64,000 nt of DNA, from NCBI GenBank assembly GCA_003254905.1, contig QANU01020706.1, positions 40,167 to 104,166 of the forward strand. Direction: 5' to 3'. The notes below the pieces were generated by a model. That model had not been told where the DNA came from, ran no database searches, and saw only the letters and a program-made list of their open reading frames with translations. Made by a program: the position numbers and the translations under genes. This document shows, piece after piece, positions 1-12,242 of the stretch; position 1 is the stretch's first letter, and the number at the start of each line of letters is the position of its first letter. Source of the stretch: Nissolia schottii (lineage: Eukaryota > Streptophyta > Magnoliopsida > Fabales > Fabaceae).

Positions 1-650
1 CTATCTAGGTCATATCTCTATGCAATGTGGGACTCTAACAAGTAACATGGGATATCTTATAATGCAGCCATTTTTTCAAAATAAATTTATAATGTAGTGG
101 ACTAGTGGTAGTCAATTCCTATTAACTTCACATATAATTGTAAGAAGTAAGAAAATATCTTTAATCCAAAAAAGACAAGTGGGAAAATATCATTTCATAT
201 CATACTAGCACATACGGATAATGAGAAATTGGAAGAAATACAAATTACACATGCAAATTAAACAAAGTATTTCCACATTTTATAGTTCCATGAAATTGCA
301 ATTGGATATAAATTTACTTACCAACTAACCTACACACTTTGATAAAGTAAAAGACTTTTGTGTTCTTCTGGTTACATTACAATTTATAAAAATGGAATAT
401 ATAAATAAAAAAGTTAACAACATTCATTAGAATATCAAGATATGCATCAACCAAAATAGTTGCTATTGTGAATTGCCTTTAATGACACCCCTAACATAAA
501 AGCACTTTCAAAACGACCTCAATGACTATATTCAAGAGACATAAGAAAATAAATTAATCCAAATAAATGTATGCTTACAAGTTGCAGTCTTTCAGACAAG
601 TATACAAAAGAAACAAGCTTGTACAATATCGTAAAATTGTTCATGTCTAC
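1..650. other. intron sequence at left edge of C2/GRAM gene
   Basis: AT-rich sequence downstream (on the minus strand) of the last exon I can place for the C2/VASt/GRAM gene. That exon ends in a GT donor at 650 in mid-codon, so the gene must continue, yet I see no following exon in either frame here. The next exon therefore most likely lies outside the window and this stretch is intron. No other gene, RNA or clear repeat is visible. Confidence 0.5.
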
Positions 651-3600
651 CTGTGTGCAACATTGAAAGACACAAAGGACTGGAAACGGTACTTCAGTCT
701 GCCTAGTTCATCTTGGGATTTCGCACCATGCCTAGCATCCATGCCCCTGCCCTGCCGAAGTGTTATGACAACTATCGGACTGCCCATCGATGAAAATGCA
801 GGAGGAATGACCTGGATGTCTTCAATGTCCTCCCACAGCAAAAAGAAATTTGTCTTGTTTCCAAACAAATTTGCATGAAATCCAATTATTCTTGCTGAAA
901 CAAATAGGCGCCCCTATAGAGAACCATAGGCCTTGATGAAATGATACTAAAGAAGCATGTGCCAGTGAAAAAAAAAAAAACAAAATTGAACATGGTTATC
1001 TCCATTACATAACAGATCAACCGTACCTGCAGGGGCATTTTTCTTTTCAAATGACAAGTGAAGTCATTGATGAGAAATTCCTCAGGTGGAAGCCTGAAGA
1101 GTTTCTGAAAAGCTGAGTTTGTTTGAGGTGACCGCATACTAATCTACAATTTTGTAAATAGGAAAAAAAAAATAAGCCATAAAAAGGTTGACAAAGCAGG
1201 AGTATAACACAAAAACGAGAAAACAACTAAAATGTCTAGCAACAAAGAGATAGATGTGTACCTTCTTGCCCAGCTCTTTCTCCATTTTACTAATATAGTG
1301 TTTTACAACATTGCCACCTCTAGTGTTCTCCAAGAAAATTCTCAAGTGCAACTTAGACTGACATGCCAGAGCTAGCTTTCCTTCAAGAGGAACCCATATA
1401 TCGGCAAGATCTGAGATGTTTGTTTTCAGAAAATTGATTCCAGCGTGTCCAAGAGATGAAGGTTCATCAAAGGGTCCATCAAAATCATAAACTTCCACAT
1501 CCAGCACAGAAGGAGGGTCATCCATAGCATCAAATTCAAATATTTCTGCAAAGATAGACAATGGTATTGACAAAGAATACTTTATTATATAATAATTACA
1601 TGTAGGGAAAAACTAGACTGTGTACTGGAGTTCATATTTGAGTTACAAGAAGCACCGCCAAAGGATAAATAATACGATATTCACCATTCCATAAAGGATC
1701 AGATTTCTTGAACTTGATTGAGCTGGTTCTTGTTTTCCCATTGCAACTAAACACCACATACGGATCAGAGAACAAACTAGACTCAACGGCAGCTAAATTG
1801 CTTCCTTCAATTAAGGCCACAGTTAGCAGCCATCCATCTCCTAGTGCTTTAACTCCATGATCACTACTACCTAATGTTTGAGTACCAAAAAAAAGAAAAA
1901 CCTCTATTAGCAAAGAAATATTGCCAACAAATTAAGTAAATAAGTTCCAAATAACTAAGATACCGGAGACAAATGAGCTAATGGTCACTTCATTAAAAAG
2001 GAACAATAGGTCATGAAATAACAGACCAAATTGATGGGTCCAAACAAGAAGTATCTGAATTAAATTTCAGTTCCAGACTATCTTAGCATTTATCATGCTC
2101 ATATTACTTCCTCCACACATATAAAAGGATTTCACAATCACAAATGGGCATTCCATTCACTCAAACACAATACTTTATTTGTGCATGTAAGCCGCATCAA
2201 GCTTTATCTCTTGATGTTTGTAAGATATATATCTGAAATTCAAGACTAGTGGTCCTTTGGAATGAACCATTAGCTATTTTCCCAAGAATAATTGTGCAGG
2301 TACTTTGGAGCACTTTCTCAATAAGAAGAATGCACAAATCATGTATTTGGATAGAGTATTGTAGGCTATTTAACAAATGATTTATTGATTTGCATCTTTT
2401 ATGGGAAAGGGTAATGGTTTCCTTATGAATTCTAGCTCATCATTTCTTCAAAACGCAATCCGTGATGGACTCACTCACAGGGGAACAGAAATTTCTTCTG
2501 AGAATTAATATTTCGCACTAATACAATCAATCAAATGGGTGCTTAAATTCAGGCAATTCTCAAATTAAACATCATTAAAGGAAATTATGAGAATACTGCT
2601 CTAATACACAGGGTCAGATGGGTGTTTAAATTCAACTATTCAATCAACTTACCAATTTTTTTTTTAAATAAAAAAGGCAGCCCAGTGCACAAGGTTCTAT
2701 CTTTGTGGGGACTGGAAAGGGTAGATGTACGCAACCTTATCCCCACAAGCGGAGAGGCTGTTTTCAATTAAAGATCACTAAAAAAATAAAGGCAATTATA
2801 AGATTACCCTTTCGTGCTCTCGCCTGCATGAAGCGTGAGATTAAACCCAGCACTCTTTCAGCTTGAAGAACCAAAATGGCACAGACGACAACTTCACCAA
2901 TTGAATCTGGCAAGTCAAGCCCAAAAAACTCAAGCCCTTGAATTGTGCTAGGTTCAGCCAGCCATATGTGGACAAGCAAGTACAACCCCATTAAGAATGC
3001 TGAGCTGACCGTGAAGTTGGCAAAATACTGCATTGCCAGCGTCCAATCTGACTGGGGCTCTGCCTGTAACGATGCCAAAGCTTGTTCCTTATTGGAACCA
3101 AGGTCCTTCGAATCAGCAGGTTTGACAGTCTGAGATAACAAACTTGCATACTGACCAAAGCTTTCCTTCATACCTTGCCGAGCACCATTTTCTATCATTC
3201 CTTTCATCATGGTGCTCTGTAAGAAATTCATTCGCCAAGATATCACCAGACGTGAACACTGCTCTCCTGATGGCAACTCTGGTCCTGGTGTGATCACGTA
3301 CAGTAATTCAGCCCTAAAGGTGCTCCCGTACATAACATCTGGAGTGCTGACACTGGCAAAAACAGCAAAGTTCTTCCCGTCAGCTTTTAAATATGTTTGT
3401 TCCTCAAAGCCTTTGACAGCCTTAATTAACTTAGTGGCAGCCTTGATGTAAGTAAGTGATCTTTTCAATCTCTCCCCACCACTCTCTAACTTCCAAGGTC
3501 CTATCTGCAATTCTGAAGTGCCCTGTGCTTCTGCCACTGACTTGGAAAAATTAGAATCAGGTGAAAATACTAATACATTCAAGTCTTCTGGTGCAGTGAT

Positions 3601-4980
3601 ATATAATTGATCTATAACCACCCCTCCAGATAAATTGCTAGGGATTTCACTTCCTTGATCTGCAGATTGCATTTTTTTTACAGCTTCTTCAAAAGTGTCA
3701 TTAGACGACTGATCCTCAGTCTTGATCTCACCATCGTCAGGTTTACTAGTACAAGTTTCAGATTGGTCAGACTCAATGCTTTTTATGGATGAAACTGAAG
3801 ACATCTCAGAACCTTTAATAAAAATTTGAGCAAGTCTGCCTGCAAATGATTTTTGTGAAACAGATTTCTCATCCTTAGAAGATGTAATTTCTTCCCTTAC
3901 TGGAGAAGATGAGTTTGAACGGCCAACAGAAGAGATTGAGGGTGATTCAGAAATTGCATCACATTTCTTTGGAAGTAGTATTTGATCACCATTACCATTT
4001 GATTCCAGGGATGCATTATTTTGGGAAAGGAATATACTCAAATTAATCTCACCTGTCCCGAAAAAAGAAAGTAAATGTCACTTTTGTTTCAATTGCATGA
4101 AAGCATGATCCGTATATGCATGTTCACAGTTAGTGAGCACATTATTTTCCCAAAAGGACTTGATACAAATGGCCCTTTGGGATGTAAACAAATTCTCAAA
4201 TAGGCCATGATGCAGGTTAAACCATGTGAAAAGTGGTACTACGTCTGTTCTTAGATAGCTTTTAAATGTACACATAGATTAAGGAAATGAATAGCTAAGC
4301 CTTAATTTTAGAGGAAGTTATATATGTTTTATAAAATTACCCTCATTTTTTAGTCACACTTGTTCTATCTTTTACATAATACTTTTTTTTTTCCTTGTTC
4401 ATTTAATAAGGGCAGAATGAGAAGAAAATAGTTTATGATCTCTAGATATTCTATTAGGGCAGATCATTGTGGAAAAGTTGAGTATTGTAAATGGACAATT
4501 ATTTGAGAAATGTGGTAGTATAAATTATCATGAAACCATTAGTAACAATAGAAATATACAAATGCTGGGGAAGCAGTAAAGTAAGCTATTGGATAAGGTT
4601 GAGGAGAGTTTAGTACAGCAGTATAACATACCACAATCCTTCTTTTTGGACTTCCTGCTTTTGGGTCTCAGAGAGTACCAAGCATTGCCAAGGGATTTAA
4701 TTTCCTCATCAAAAACAAGTGAAATTGGCACTTTAAGCTTCCCCAATAAGTCATCATTGAAGAACTTATCTTCATCCATGACAGATATGCAAAGCTTTTC
4801 TTTAAGGTCGTCAACCCAAAAGCTAAACTCTTCATCCCACTTAGGTTGCAAACACTTCTTGATCACCTGGGTCCTGAACCTCTGTTTTCCCAAGTGTAAT
4901 CGCACATACAGATCACTTGACCCGCTCGAATCATTTACTTGCAAGTTTTTTGCCTCAATCACCCGTACCACAAGCTTCAT
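651..4980 (-). CDS. C2, VASt and GRAM domain protein (At1g03370-like), 3' part missing
   Basis: Probable membrane-contact lipid-transfer or tethering protein of the plant C2-VASt-C2-GRAM-VASt family. Exons in coding order: 4632-4980, 2808-4052, 1685-1870, 1262-1545, 1027-1143, 651-913; all junctions are GT-AG and in frame, giving about 814 residues. Seen in the protein: an N-terminal C2 domain (residues 1-100, from MKLVVRVIEAKNL), a Ser-rich acidic linker, a VASt domain (about 260-425), one or two hydrophobic helices (about 455-510), a second C2 domain (about 535-650) and a GRAM domain (about 695-805). Family members run to about 1020 residues and end in a second VASt domain, so the missing C-terminal part lies beyond position 1. 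The short acceptor before the GRAM exon (1144-1145) was chosen because it alone keeps the frame. Family function is from knowledge; lipid specificity cannot be read from the sequence. Confidence 0.9.
2676..2765 (+). mobile_element. Au-like SINE fragment in an intron
   Basis: About 90 bases begin with ggcagcccagtgcac and end with gaggctgtttt, with tgtacgcaacctta between. These are the hallmark words of the tRNA-derived Au SINE family of flowering plants. It sits in the intron between the VASt-coding exon and the second C2 exon, in the opposite orientation to the gene. Its 3' end is only 42 bases from the splice donor at 2807. The 5' promoter part of the SINE is not recognisable, so this looks like a truncated copy. 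Confidence 0.75.
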
Positions 4981-6138
4981 AATATATGTATTATTACAAC
5001 CAGAATCTTAGCCCAAAAAATGCCTTCTTTTTTTATTATTATCAAAGGGCACCCCAGAAAGATCTTCCAAAAGGGTAACGCAATGCATGCAGAATGAGAA
5101 ATTTATCATTAAACAACAAAGCGAGGATATGATGCATGGCAAAGGGGGAAGAGAAGAAAAATTGGAAACCCTGGAATCAAATTGATCAGCGCAGCTTAAA
5201 CGCAATGATCAGAACAAGAAAAAAAACCAACCCATAAATCAGAGAAAAGCTTCTAAATAGGATCTTCCTGTCAGAAAGAGAATCGGAATTAATGTTTATT
5301 GTCAGAAGTTCATCAGAGATGATTGGGGGGAAAATGGACATAACCGCATAAAATTTGGGTCATCAATCAGCGTAACAACAAAAAAGAAATTATATAAAAA
5401 AAATTAGTGCATTTTAAGAGTGGATAATCCGAGAAACAAACCCTAAAATACCCCAAATCAATCAAATTGGAGAGGAATGGAAAGAACAAAAATAAAATAT
5501 TAATTAATGAAAAAATTGAATATGAAAATTGGAAAGAGAGGGAGATGCGGAGTTGCAGACTCCGGCACTAACTTTTCTCTCTTGTTTTTTTTTTTTTACT
5601 CCACTTTGTTGTAGTGGTGGTGGCCACTGCATGAATGATGTTGGTCTATTAGGCCTTGCAATCATCAATTTCATATGGTCAGATTCCAACATTTACGTTT
5701 CCAATGATATAGATACTATAATTAAGGAAAGCATGATATAGTATACTCTAGCCGCATAGTTAAGGGGCCAACAAACTTTTATATCCAAAAGAAAAAAAGA
5801 AAAAAAACAATTTCCTACGTGGGTGTTTGACAGACACTTGCTCATCTCTTAGAGTTACTATAGTAGAAATGTGTAAACAAAATTCAAGAAAGATAATTGG
5901 ATAATTTAAAAAGGAAAAAAATTACTCATCTATCAAATTAAAAATAGCATGACATTTGTTTGATATAAGTTCTATCAACAAAATTTTAACTTGTCTACCA
6001 AAAAAAAACAAAATTTTAACTATTTAATAGTTTATTTGGTAAGGGGTTCAAGTCATAAATCATGATGTAGCACTAGGTAGAAATAACGACTCTATTCGAT
6101 GCAGCTTCAACATTTTTGGTGCTCGACCTGCAGCGACT
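4981..6138. other. intergenic: upstream of C2/GRAM gene and downstream of FPS
   Basis: The part next to 4980 should hold the 5' leader and promoter of the minus-strand C2/GRAM gene. The part near 6138 should hold the 3' UTR of FPS. Purine/pyrimidine-biased stretches around 5460-5610 look like a leader or promoter-proximal region. Two nearly identical short segments with acaaaattttaac occur at about 5980-6020. I see no additional gene. Confidence 0.5.
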
Positions 6139-9100
6139 TTATTTCTGCCTCTTGTAAATTTTAGCCAAGAAAGACTTCAATACTGCTTGAACTGCTTTAT
6201 TAGCATGAGCTTCAATGGAGGTCACAAGCTTCTCGTAGCTCTTCCTCTCATACTCCTCAAACACACCCTATTCATTCAGATTGTGAGTAAATGAAGAACA
6301 TCTATCATGAAGTGCATAATTTGTTATAAATACAAGGAGAAATTATTATGTGATCCTGGAATGCGATGTGTGGATATGCACTAGACCATACAACGAATGA
6401 CGTTTCAACTTTCACCTTAAGATGATCCAACACTTAGGATGAAATGTCATTCATTGCGTGGTCTTAGAGCATATCTAACATGACATTCCAGGACCACATA
6501 AGAAGATGCTAGGGGTCACATTTCCCAATAATATTAATAAGAGCTAAATATATATGCAGCTCGAACCTGAAGATCAAGCTCTTTATACAGGGCCCTCACT
6601 TTAGCAACATTTACAGGATCTGGCTTCCCATAGTTCTCCTTCAAACCACAAAAGCAAATGAGTAAATCAACCCCCCTTTATGCATGACAGAAAGAAAGAA
6701 AGAATCAGCAGGTTACAATGAGATGTCCTCTTACATATAACACTTTCTTTTGTTCTTCATTGCCAAGTTCCAATGCTTTCACAACCAACCAGGAGCACTT
6801 AAAATCCTCAATATCTGTACCTATCTGGCTCCATAGACAACTAAGAGTAAGGTTAAAGAAGAATTGATAATTTCTTGTTTTCATTTTCCATTATATGCTC
6901 GGTTGCTCACCTTTCCAATTGTTGCAGGATCACCAAAGCAATCCAAATAATCATCCTAAAAGAGAGTAAGAAAAAAGGCATGTCACGAGATGGCATATGA
7001 ATGAGAATTCAAGCTGATAATGACAGGCACCATGTAGACATTCCTACTATTCTGTAACCAAAAACTGTCTAAAGAAAGATTAGAGATGAAGCGAGGCTAA
7101 CAAAATTTACCTGTACTTGAAAGTACGTTCCCATCTCAACAAGAATGTTCTTTACATCAACATGGTTATCCAGATTCTCTCCAGCCATGAGTAATGCACA
7201 CCCAACCTGCATAAGGAGGACAGTTAACAGTATCGATTTTCTTGTTGGATTAGAAACTAAACAATCATAGCAGAGTTGAAGCATCAGATTTCAGTTGACT
7301 CATTAGCATCCGATGGAAAAAGGACAAGGAAAAAAGAAATAAACTAAGGATGCAGGGCACATATGTAAGAAGAAAAGTACTTACAGGAAGGTAAAAGGAG
7401 TAATAAGAGGTCTTGTACTGAACAATACGACGGTGACTGCAAAAGATGCTCATCTTTTAGTTATTAGTATCATTTGCAAGACTATAAGGAGACACAAAAA
7501 GGGAAATAGAAGCAGAATATATAAAGTTGAATTAAAACTTAGTACAGGCAAAAGAATTTGCTTCATATTTTTGAAAATCTCAAGCAATGCTCACACAAAA
7601 TTAGCTGAGATAGGAGAATCACAAGGTATCCCTCGTTTTTATGCCAAAAAGATATCTCTCCTTGAAGTTAATTTCCTCCAAAATTTTACAAAACTAGTGT
7701 TGATTTGATATCTTATAAAAGGGTATAATATTGCTACCAAGGGGAAGAACAGTCTTCCTTCACTATGTTTATTATTGTTACATATGAAGAGCTTCCTCAA
7801 TAATAATTTGTCACATTCTCTAAATTTTAATACTCACAGTGACAAAGTGTATTTGGACAGGTCTTTTTCTCCTTCCAGTGTCGTGATCAGATCTATCATC
7901 TGTCCCGAAGCAGTCTGAAACTCAACCTGTAGAAAGATAACAATGGCAGTCAAGTTTTAACATATCAGCAGGATCAAATGCAATCAAATCAAACCTAAAC
8001 ATGAGTATAAGACAACCTCATCAAACAAATCAAGAAGATCAACATAATATGGCTTTCCCCTGAAGTGTTTTCTAAGGATCCTTGGGATATGGTTTCGTAA
8101 TAGAATCCCATCATTCAAAGCAATCATTCCAACCTGCACCACGCAGTTAGAAGGGTCATTCACTTCGTTGCAGTAGCAGGAACATAGGTGACACGCGATC
8201 ATGGTACAAGTGCACTTTTACATCAAACCTCAGGTAATCTAAACCAGCATGGCCGACCACGTCGTGTGTGAGAACTATCCATTATATCATCAAGAACAAG
8301 AAAATATGCCTGAAGCTGAAAAAAAAAAGTCATTGGCAGAAGATTGTAAAATTCCTCACATCACACCACAGCAAACATCTGAAGTGATTAGTACAAGTTT
8401 TGTGGTTCAAAGTGAAAGTGTAAAAGCTTTAGCTTGCCATACCCATTCAACACACCAACCAAGAGCACAGGCAAGGAAAATTTCATCATCACTTAGTTCC
8501 TTTCCTTCTTTTAACAATCCGTAGCTGTCAACAACTGATAGCCCACGGTTCAGCTTCCCTGCAATGTTAAGTTATAACCCATCTCTATGTCAAAAACACC
8601 CTGCTTTCTTTCCTAGTTAGAAATAGTTAGAATAAACTGACAAGTTACTCAACACAAACAGAAATAAAAAGAAGTTTTCGGGTCCCACCTCCAGGCACAT
8701 TGTAGTCCAGCATCTGTAATGAGTTAAGAGTAACACAACACAGTAAGGTCCAGAACAAAATCAATATGCATATTCAAATGAAATGGAAACCCAATCTGCA
8801 GAAGATCAAATACATAAGAGGGGAGGGAGGGGAATTAGCATAATAATTAGCAACTGATGAAAGCATTAAAGAGAATAAGTACATGATCCATGAAAGTTTC
8901 CACGAGAAATAGAGCAATTGTTGTTTAAGCATTTTGCAAGTAATTGGCTATGATGGTATCGATTGTGACAATGTTCTCTAACTGGAAAGGATAAAGGCTG
9001 ATAGAATAATGCTTAGGTACTTTTGAAAAGAAGCTAGATGAAGCCCTTGAATAATGAAGAATCCAGAGTAAATACAGAGTGAAATGATACAAGCTCAGCC

Positions 9101-9471
9101 ACTTTCAAAGAAATTCCCGCTGTCAGCTTTTGCCCTTTTGCAGTGCAGGTGCTACTATGATAATAACAAGTGTAATAATTCATAAATTTCATTCTTTTGA
9201 ATGTGAATTGAACTATGAGAACGCATCCTCAACAGAGTGAACAAGCAAATCAAGCCAAGCACGGGTAGAAAAAGTTAAATTAAATGCAAAAGCAAGTTGA
9301 ATGCTATATTTTCATGATAATTACTACAACAAAGAAAAGAATATATGAAGGAATACGAACCCGTTCGACCCATTGACGAGAATCATCGGAGAACTCGAAG
9401 GCAGGATCATGGAGGAGTTCTGATTTCAGAACAGAGTATGCGTTCAAGAATTTTGACTTGGAAGCTGCCAT
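6139..9471 (-). CDS. FPS: farnesyl diphosphate synthase
   Basis: Condenses dimethylallyl diphosphate and two isopentenyl diphosphates into farnesyl diphosphate, the precursor of sterols, sesquiterpenes and protein prenyl groups. Exons in coding order: 9361-9471, 8689-8713, 8443-8558, 8229-8315, 8017-8133, 7838-7926, 7385-7436, 7111-7206, 6911-6955, 6735-6824, 6567-6638, 6139-6267. They sum to 1029 bases, giving 342 residues, the usual plant FPS length. The first Asp-rich motif DDIMD is at 93-97, the second, DDYLD, at 232-236, and the protein ends in KIYKRQK. One oddity: residue 105, directly after the RRG of the substrate-binding loop, is Arg (codon CGG), where the family has Gln (RRGQPCW). 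No plastid or mitochondrial presequence is visible, so this is the short cytosolic form. It is transcribed in the same direction as RH21 and the C2/GRAM gene. Confidence 0.97.
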
Positions 9472-12242
9472 TCACAGTTACACACACCCTCCCCTCCCTT
9501 CGATTAATTGATTGAGATCGAATGCCCCTTCCCCCTTTCCTAACAACTAATACGCCACCAACAAGAAGTGAACGAGATAGGCTCCCCGAATGTCGCTAAA
9601 ACCAAATGACCCACTAATACTAATAGTATTATTATTTAATGAAATAATCAAATAATAATTTCAATTGTAATAGACTGATAGATAGCCACACCTAATGTAA
9701 CGCCGTAAAAATATTAAAAATAACATAAACTAAGTAAAGCCCTACGTTTTGTGCGCCATCCTTATAATTAAAGGCATCCTGAAGAAGAAGAAAAAAACTT
9801 TGGTTTAAATTACATTAAGTTGTGTTTTTTTTTTTTGTTTGGTCTGTTAGGCATTGGCTTCCTCTGCATAACCCAATTCATATTTTAGACCACTAATTAA
9901 CATTTGAAGCAAATACGATCATAATATTTTCACAAGAATAGGACATTTTTCTTTCAAAGGTTGTCCAATCTAATGACATGTAAAAGGTCGAGCATTCACG
10001 CACGAATTTGAGTGAACTACACATTTAGAAGCTCTTTATTGAATTGTTCTGCATCCGCATTTCTCACGAAAGATAAATATGTTTGGTGTAAGAACTCGTC
10101 ATGTAATTATGTCTATGACACCCAGATAACGGTATATGAGTAGGTCGTCGGCAACTGAGCACGGTGTGTCGTCCTCTGTATTAATAATAACCATTTCATT
10201 GACTAAATCTTCAATTTAGTCCCTCCCTAACATCACAAGCGATCAATTTTGTTCCCAACTTTTTCAACTAATTTCGCCTCCTAACAGAAGTAAGTTAGCA
10301 TCCCTTGGGTGGAACGTTAAATGTCAAGATTCGTTTTAGTCCTTAAAGTAACCATCTCAAAATACAAAGTCCTCAAATCATTTTTCCCTCATCAATCCTA
10401 AATCCTCAATAGTGATGAATTCGTCAGTGATTTTAAATCTGCAGTTTACTACAATTACAGTTACAAAGATAAAATGATGGCACAACTTGTCCTTCCTTCC
10501 TGCATACTTTCCATACGTGTTAGTTGTGTAATTTTACTTACAACTGCGTCGCTCTGCAGATCCCTTCACTCGCGAAAGATCCCAAAAGAAGTATGGAACA
10601 AGTAGTTCAAGAGTCTTATGCTGCAATTTTGTGTGCTTGTTGCTAGATTTTATAGGCTAACCTTGAGGTTTCAGCTCATGGGCCATTTATTTATCACATT
10701 TTGACCACATGAATTACTGTACTTCATATAAAATTTGCATAATTAACATTAACAAAATAACGCCATTATTTGCTTCTGCTGCTGAACTTGAAGAAATGGC
10801 ATTAGCAAAACTTTCATAGATCTCCTCAAGGCAAAAGATGAAAACTGTGAGACCTTAAAGGAGAAAATGCAGATCTTGGTTTCCTTGCTAGTGCCTTTTC
10901 ATGAGGATACTCAATTTCATGCTTCCTAACATGGGCCATTATCAGGTTTCAGGATAATCAATCCGCCAACCATTATGTTAAACAGGAATCAAATAAATAG
11001 ATGACATATATATGCCCCCATAGTTGGGTAATGGACATTAACTCCACACAAGAAAATAGTGCAAGTAACAATTGATTAGAGGATTATGACCAGGCGTCCT
11101 GCTGAAATCATTGAATAGAAAAGAACACACGAGGGAGTCTGTAGAGTTTGAGCCTTAAAGTACCCTCATACAAGCCAGGATCGCGGCATCAAATAAGCAT
11201 AGGCAAAACCTGCTACGGTCAGTTTAGAAAGAAAACTACACTACGATTCATCCTCAAATTCTTCTGAAATTTCAATATACATGTTGATTGAAGTTTACCG
11301 CAACTGTGGTGGGCTTATTATTCCAATCAAAGAACCCTCTGGCAAAATTTGTTTCATCACTGTTGGCTGATTTAAATGTTTTGGTAAAATATTCAAGATC
11401 AAGATATGTAATATTTTCAGTAGAAGAAACAACCAAACCAAGTTCCTCCGCAGGCCAATTCATCCCACTCTATCTTCACTATATTCCCTTCCCTCAATTC
11501 TCCCACTCAGTATATTCAAAAACTAACAGCCAAACAAATGTATTGTATAAGCTGAAAAGTTTGAGAAAAAAAGACGTTAATAGATAAAGTAGACAGATAC
11601 CTTTATGTCACTTCATGTTAACAAATAAAAATTTTCCCAAGTGATTCATCATCATTATATAATGTGCACCAAAAATAAAACTGGGGTAACACAGTAATAC
11701 ATAAACTGAGGAAATGCCATAAATGATAAAACTGAAACTAATCTAAACAGGAGCAACATATGGCACAAATCAGTTAGTCGTTCATCTATATTATGCACAC
11801 AGAACCATGACCAAAATTTTCAGATAATTTTCATGTGCTAGTTTTAAGTTTAAACTCAAAGCAAAGCCAAAACATAGATATTCTAACAAGTGGCGACAAT
11901 TAAAGCACACCCAGTCAAAAGAAGACAATAACCATTGTAGCATAAGAATAAGATGACAAATGTTGAAGCCAGATAACCAAAATACATAACGATTATCCTC
12001 TAAGACTATGGATTCCTGTTAGAAATAATAAGCAGGATAGTAACTCTTGGGTCTAGCTAAGCAGAACACAAGCAGCAACAACAACGATAAGAGGATAAAA
12101 GGACTGTTATAATTAAACTTTACACAAGATCATATAACCGCAAGTTGGACATCACTGAATGCTCATTCCGCAATAAAACTTTGTATCACCTTCAAAGTGG
12201 GATGCCTATTAAAGGAGTGCCTACCTCAACCACAAAAGTTCT
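9472..12242. other. intergenic between FPS and RH21
   Basis: The FPS promoter and leader should lie just above 9471, where a pyrimidine-rich stretch (about 9490-9540) is seen. The RH21 3' UTR should lie just below 12243. At 10190-10420 runs of text such as gactaaatc and tttagtcc resemble terminal parts of dispersed plant elements, but I could not define ends. Open frames at 11272-11587 on both strands are short, have no recognisable domain, and are probably chance. Confidence 0.45.
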
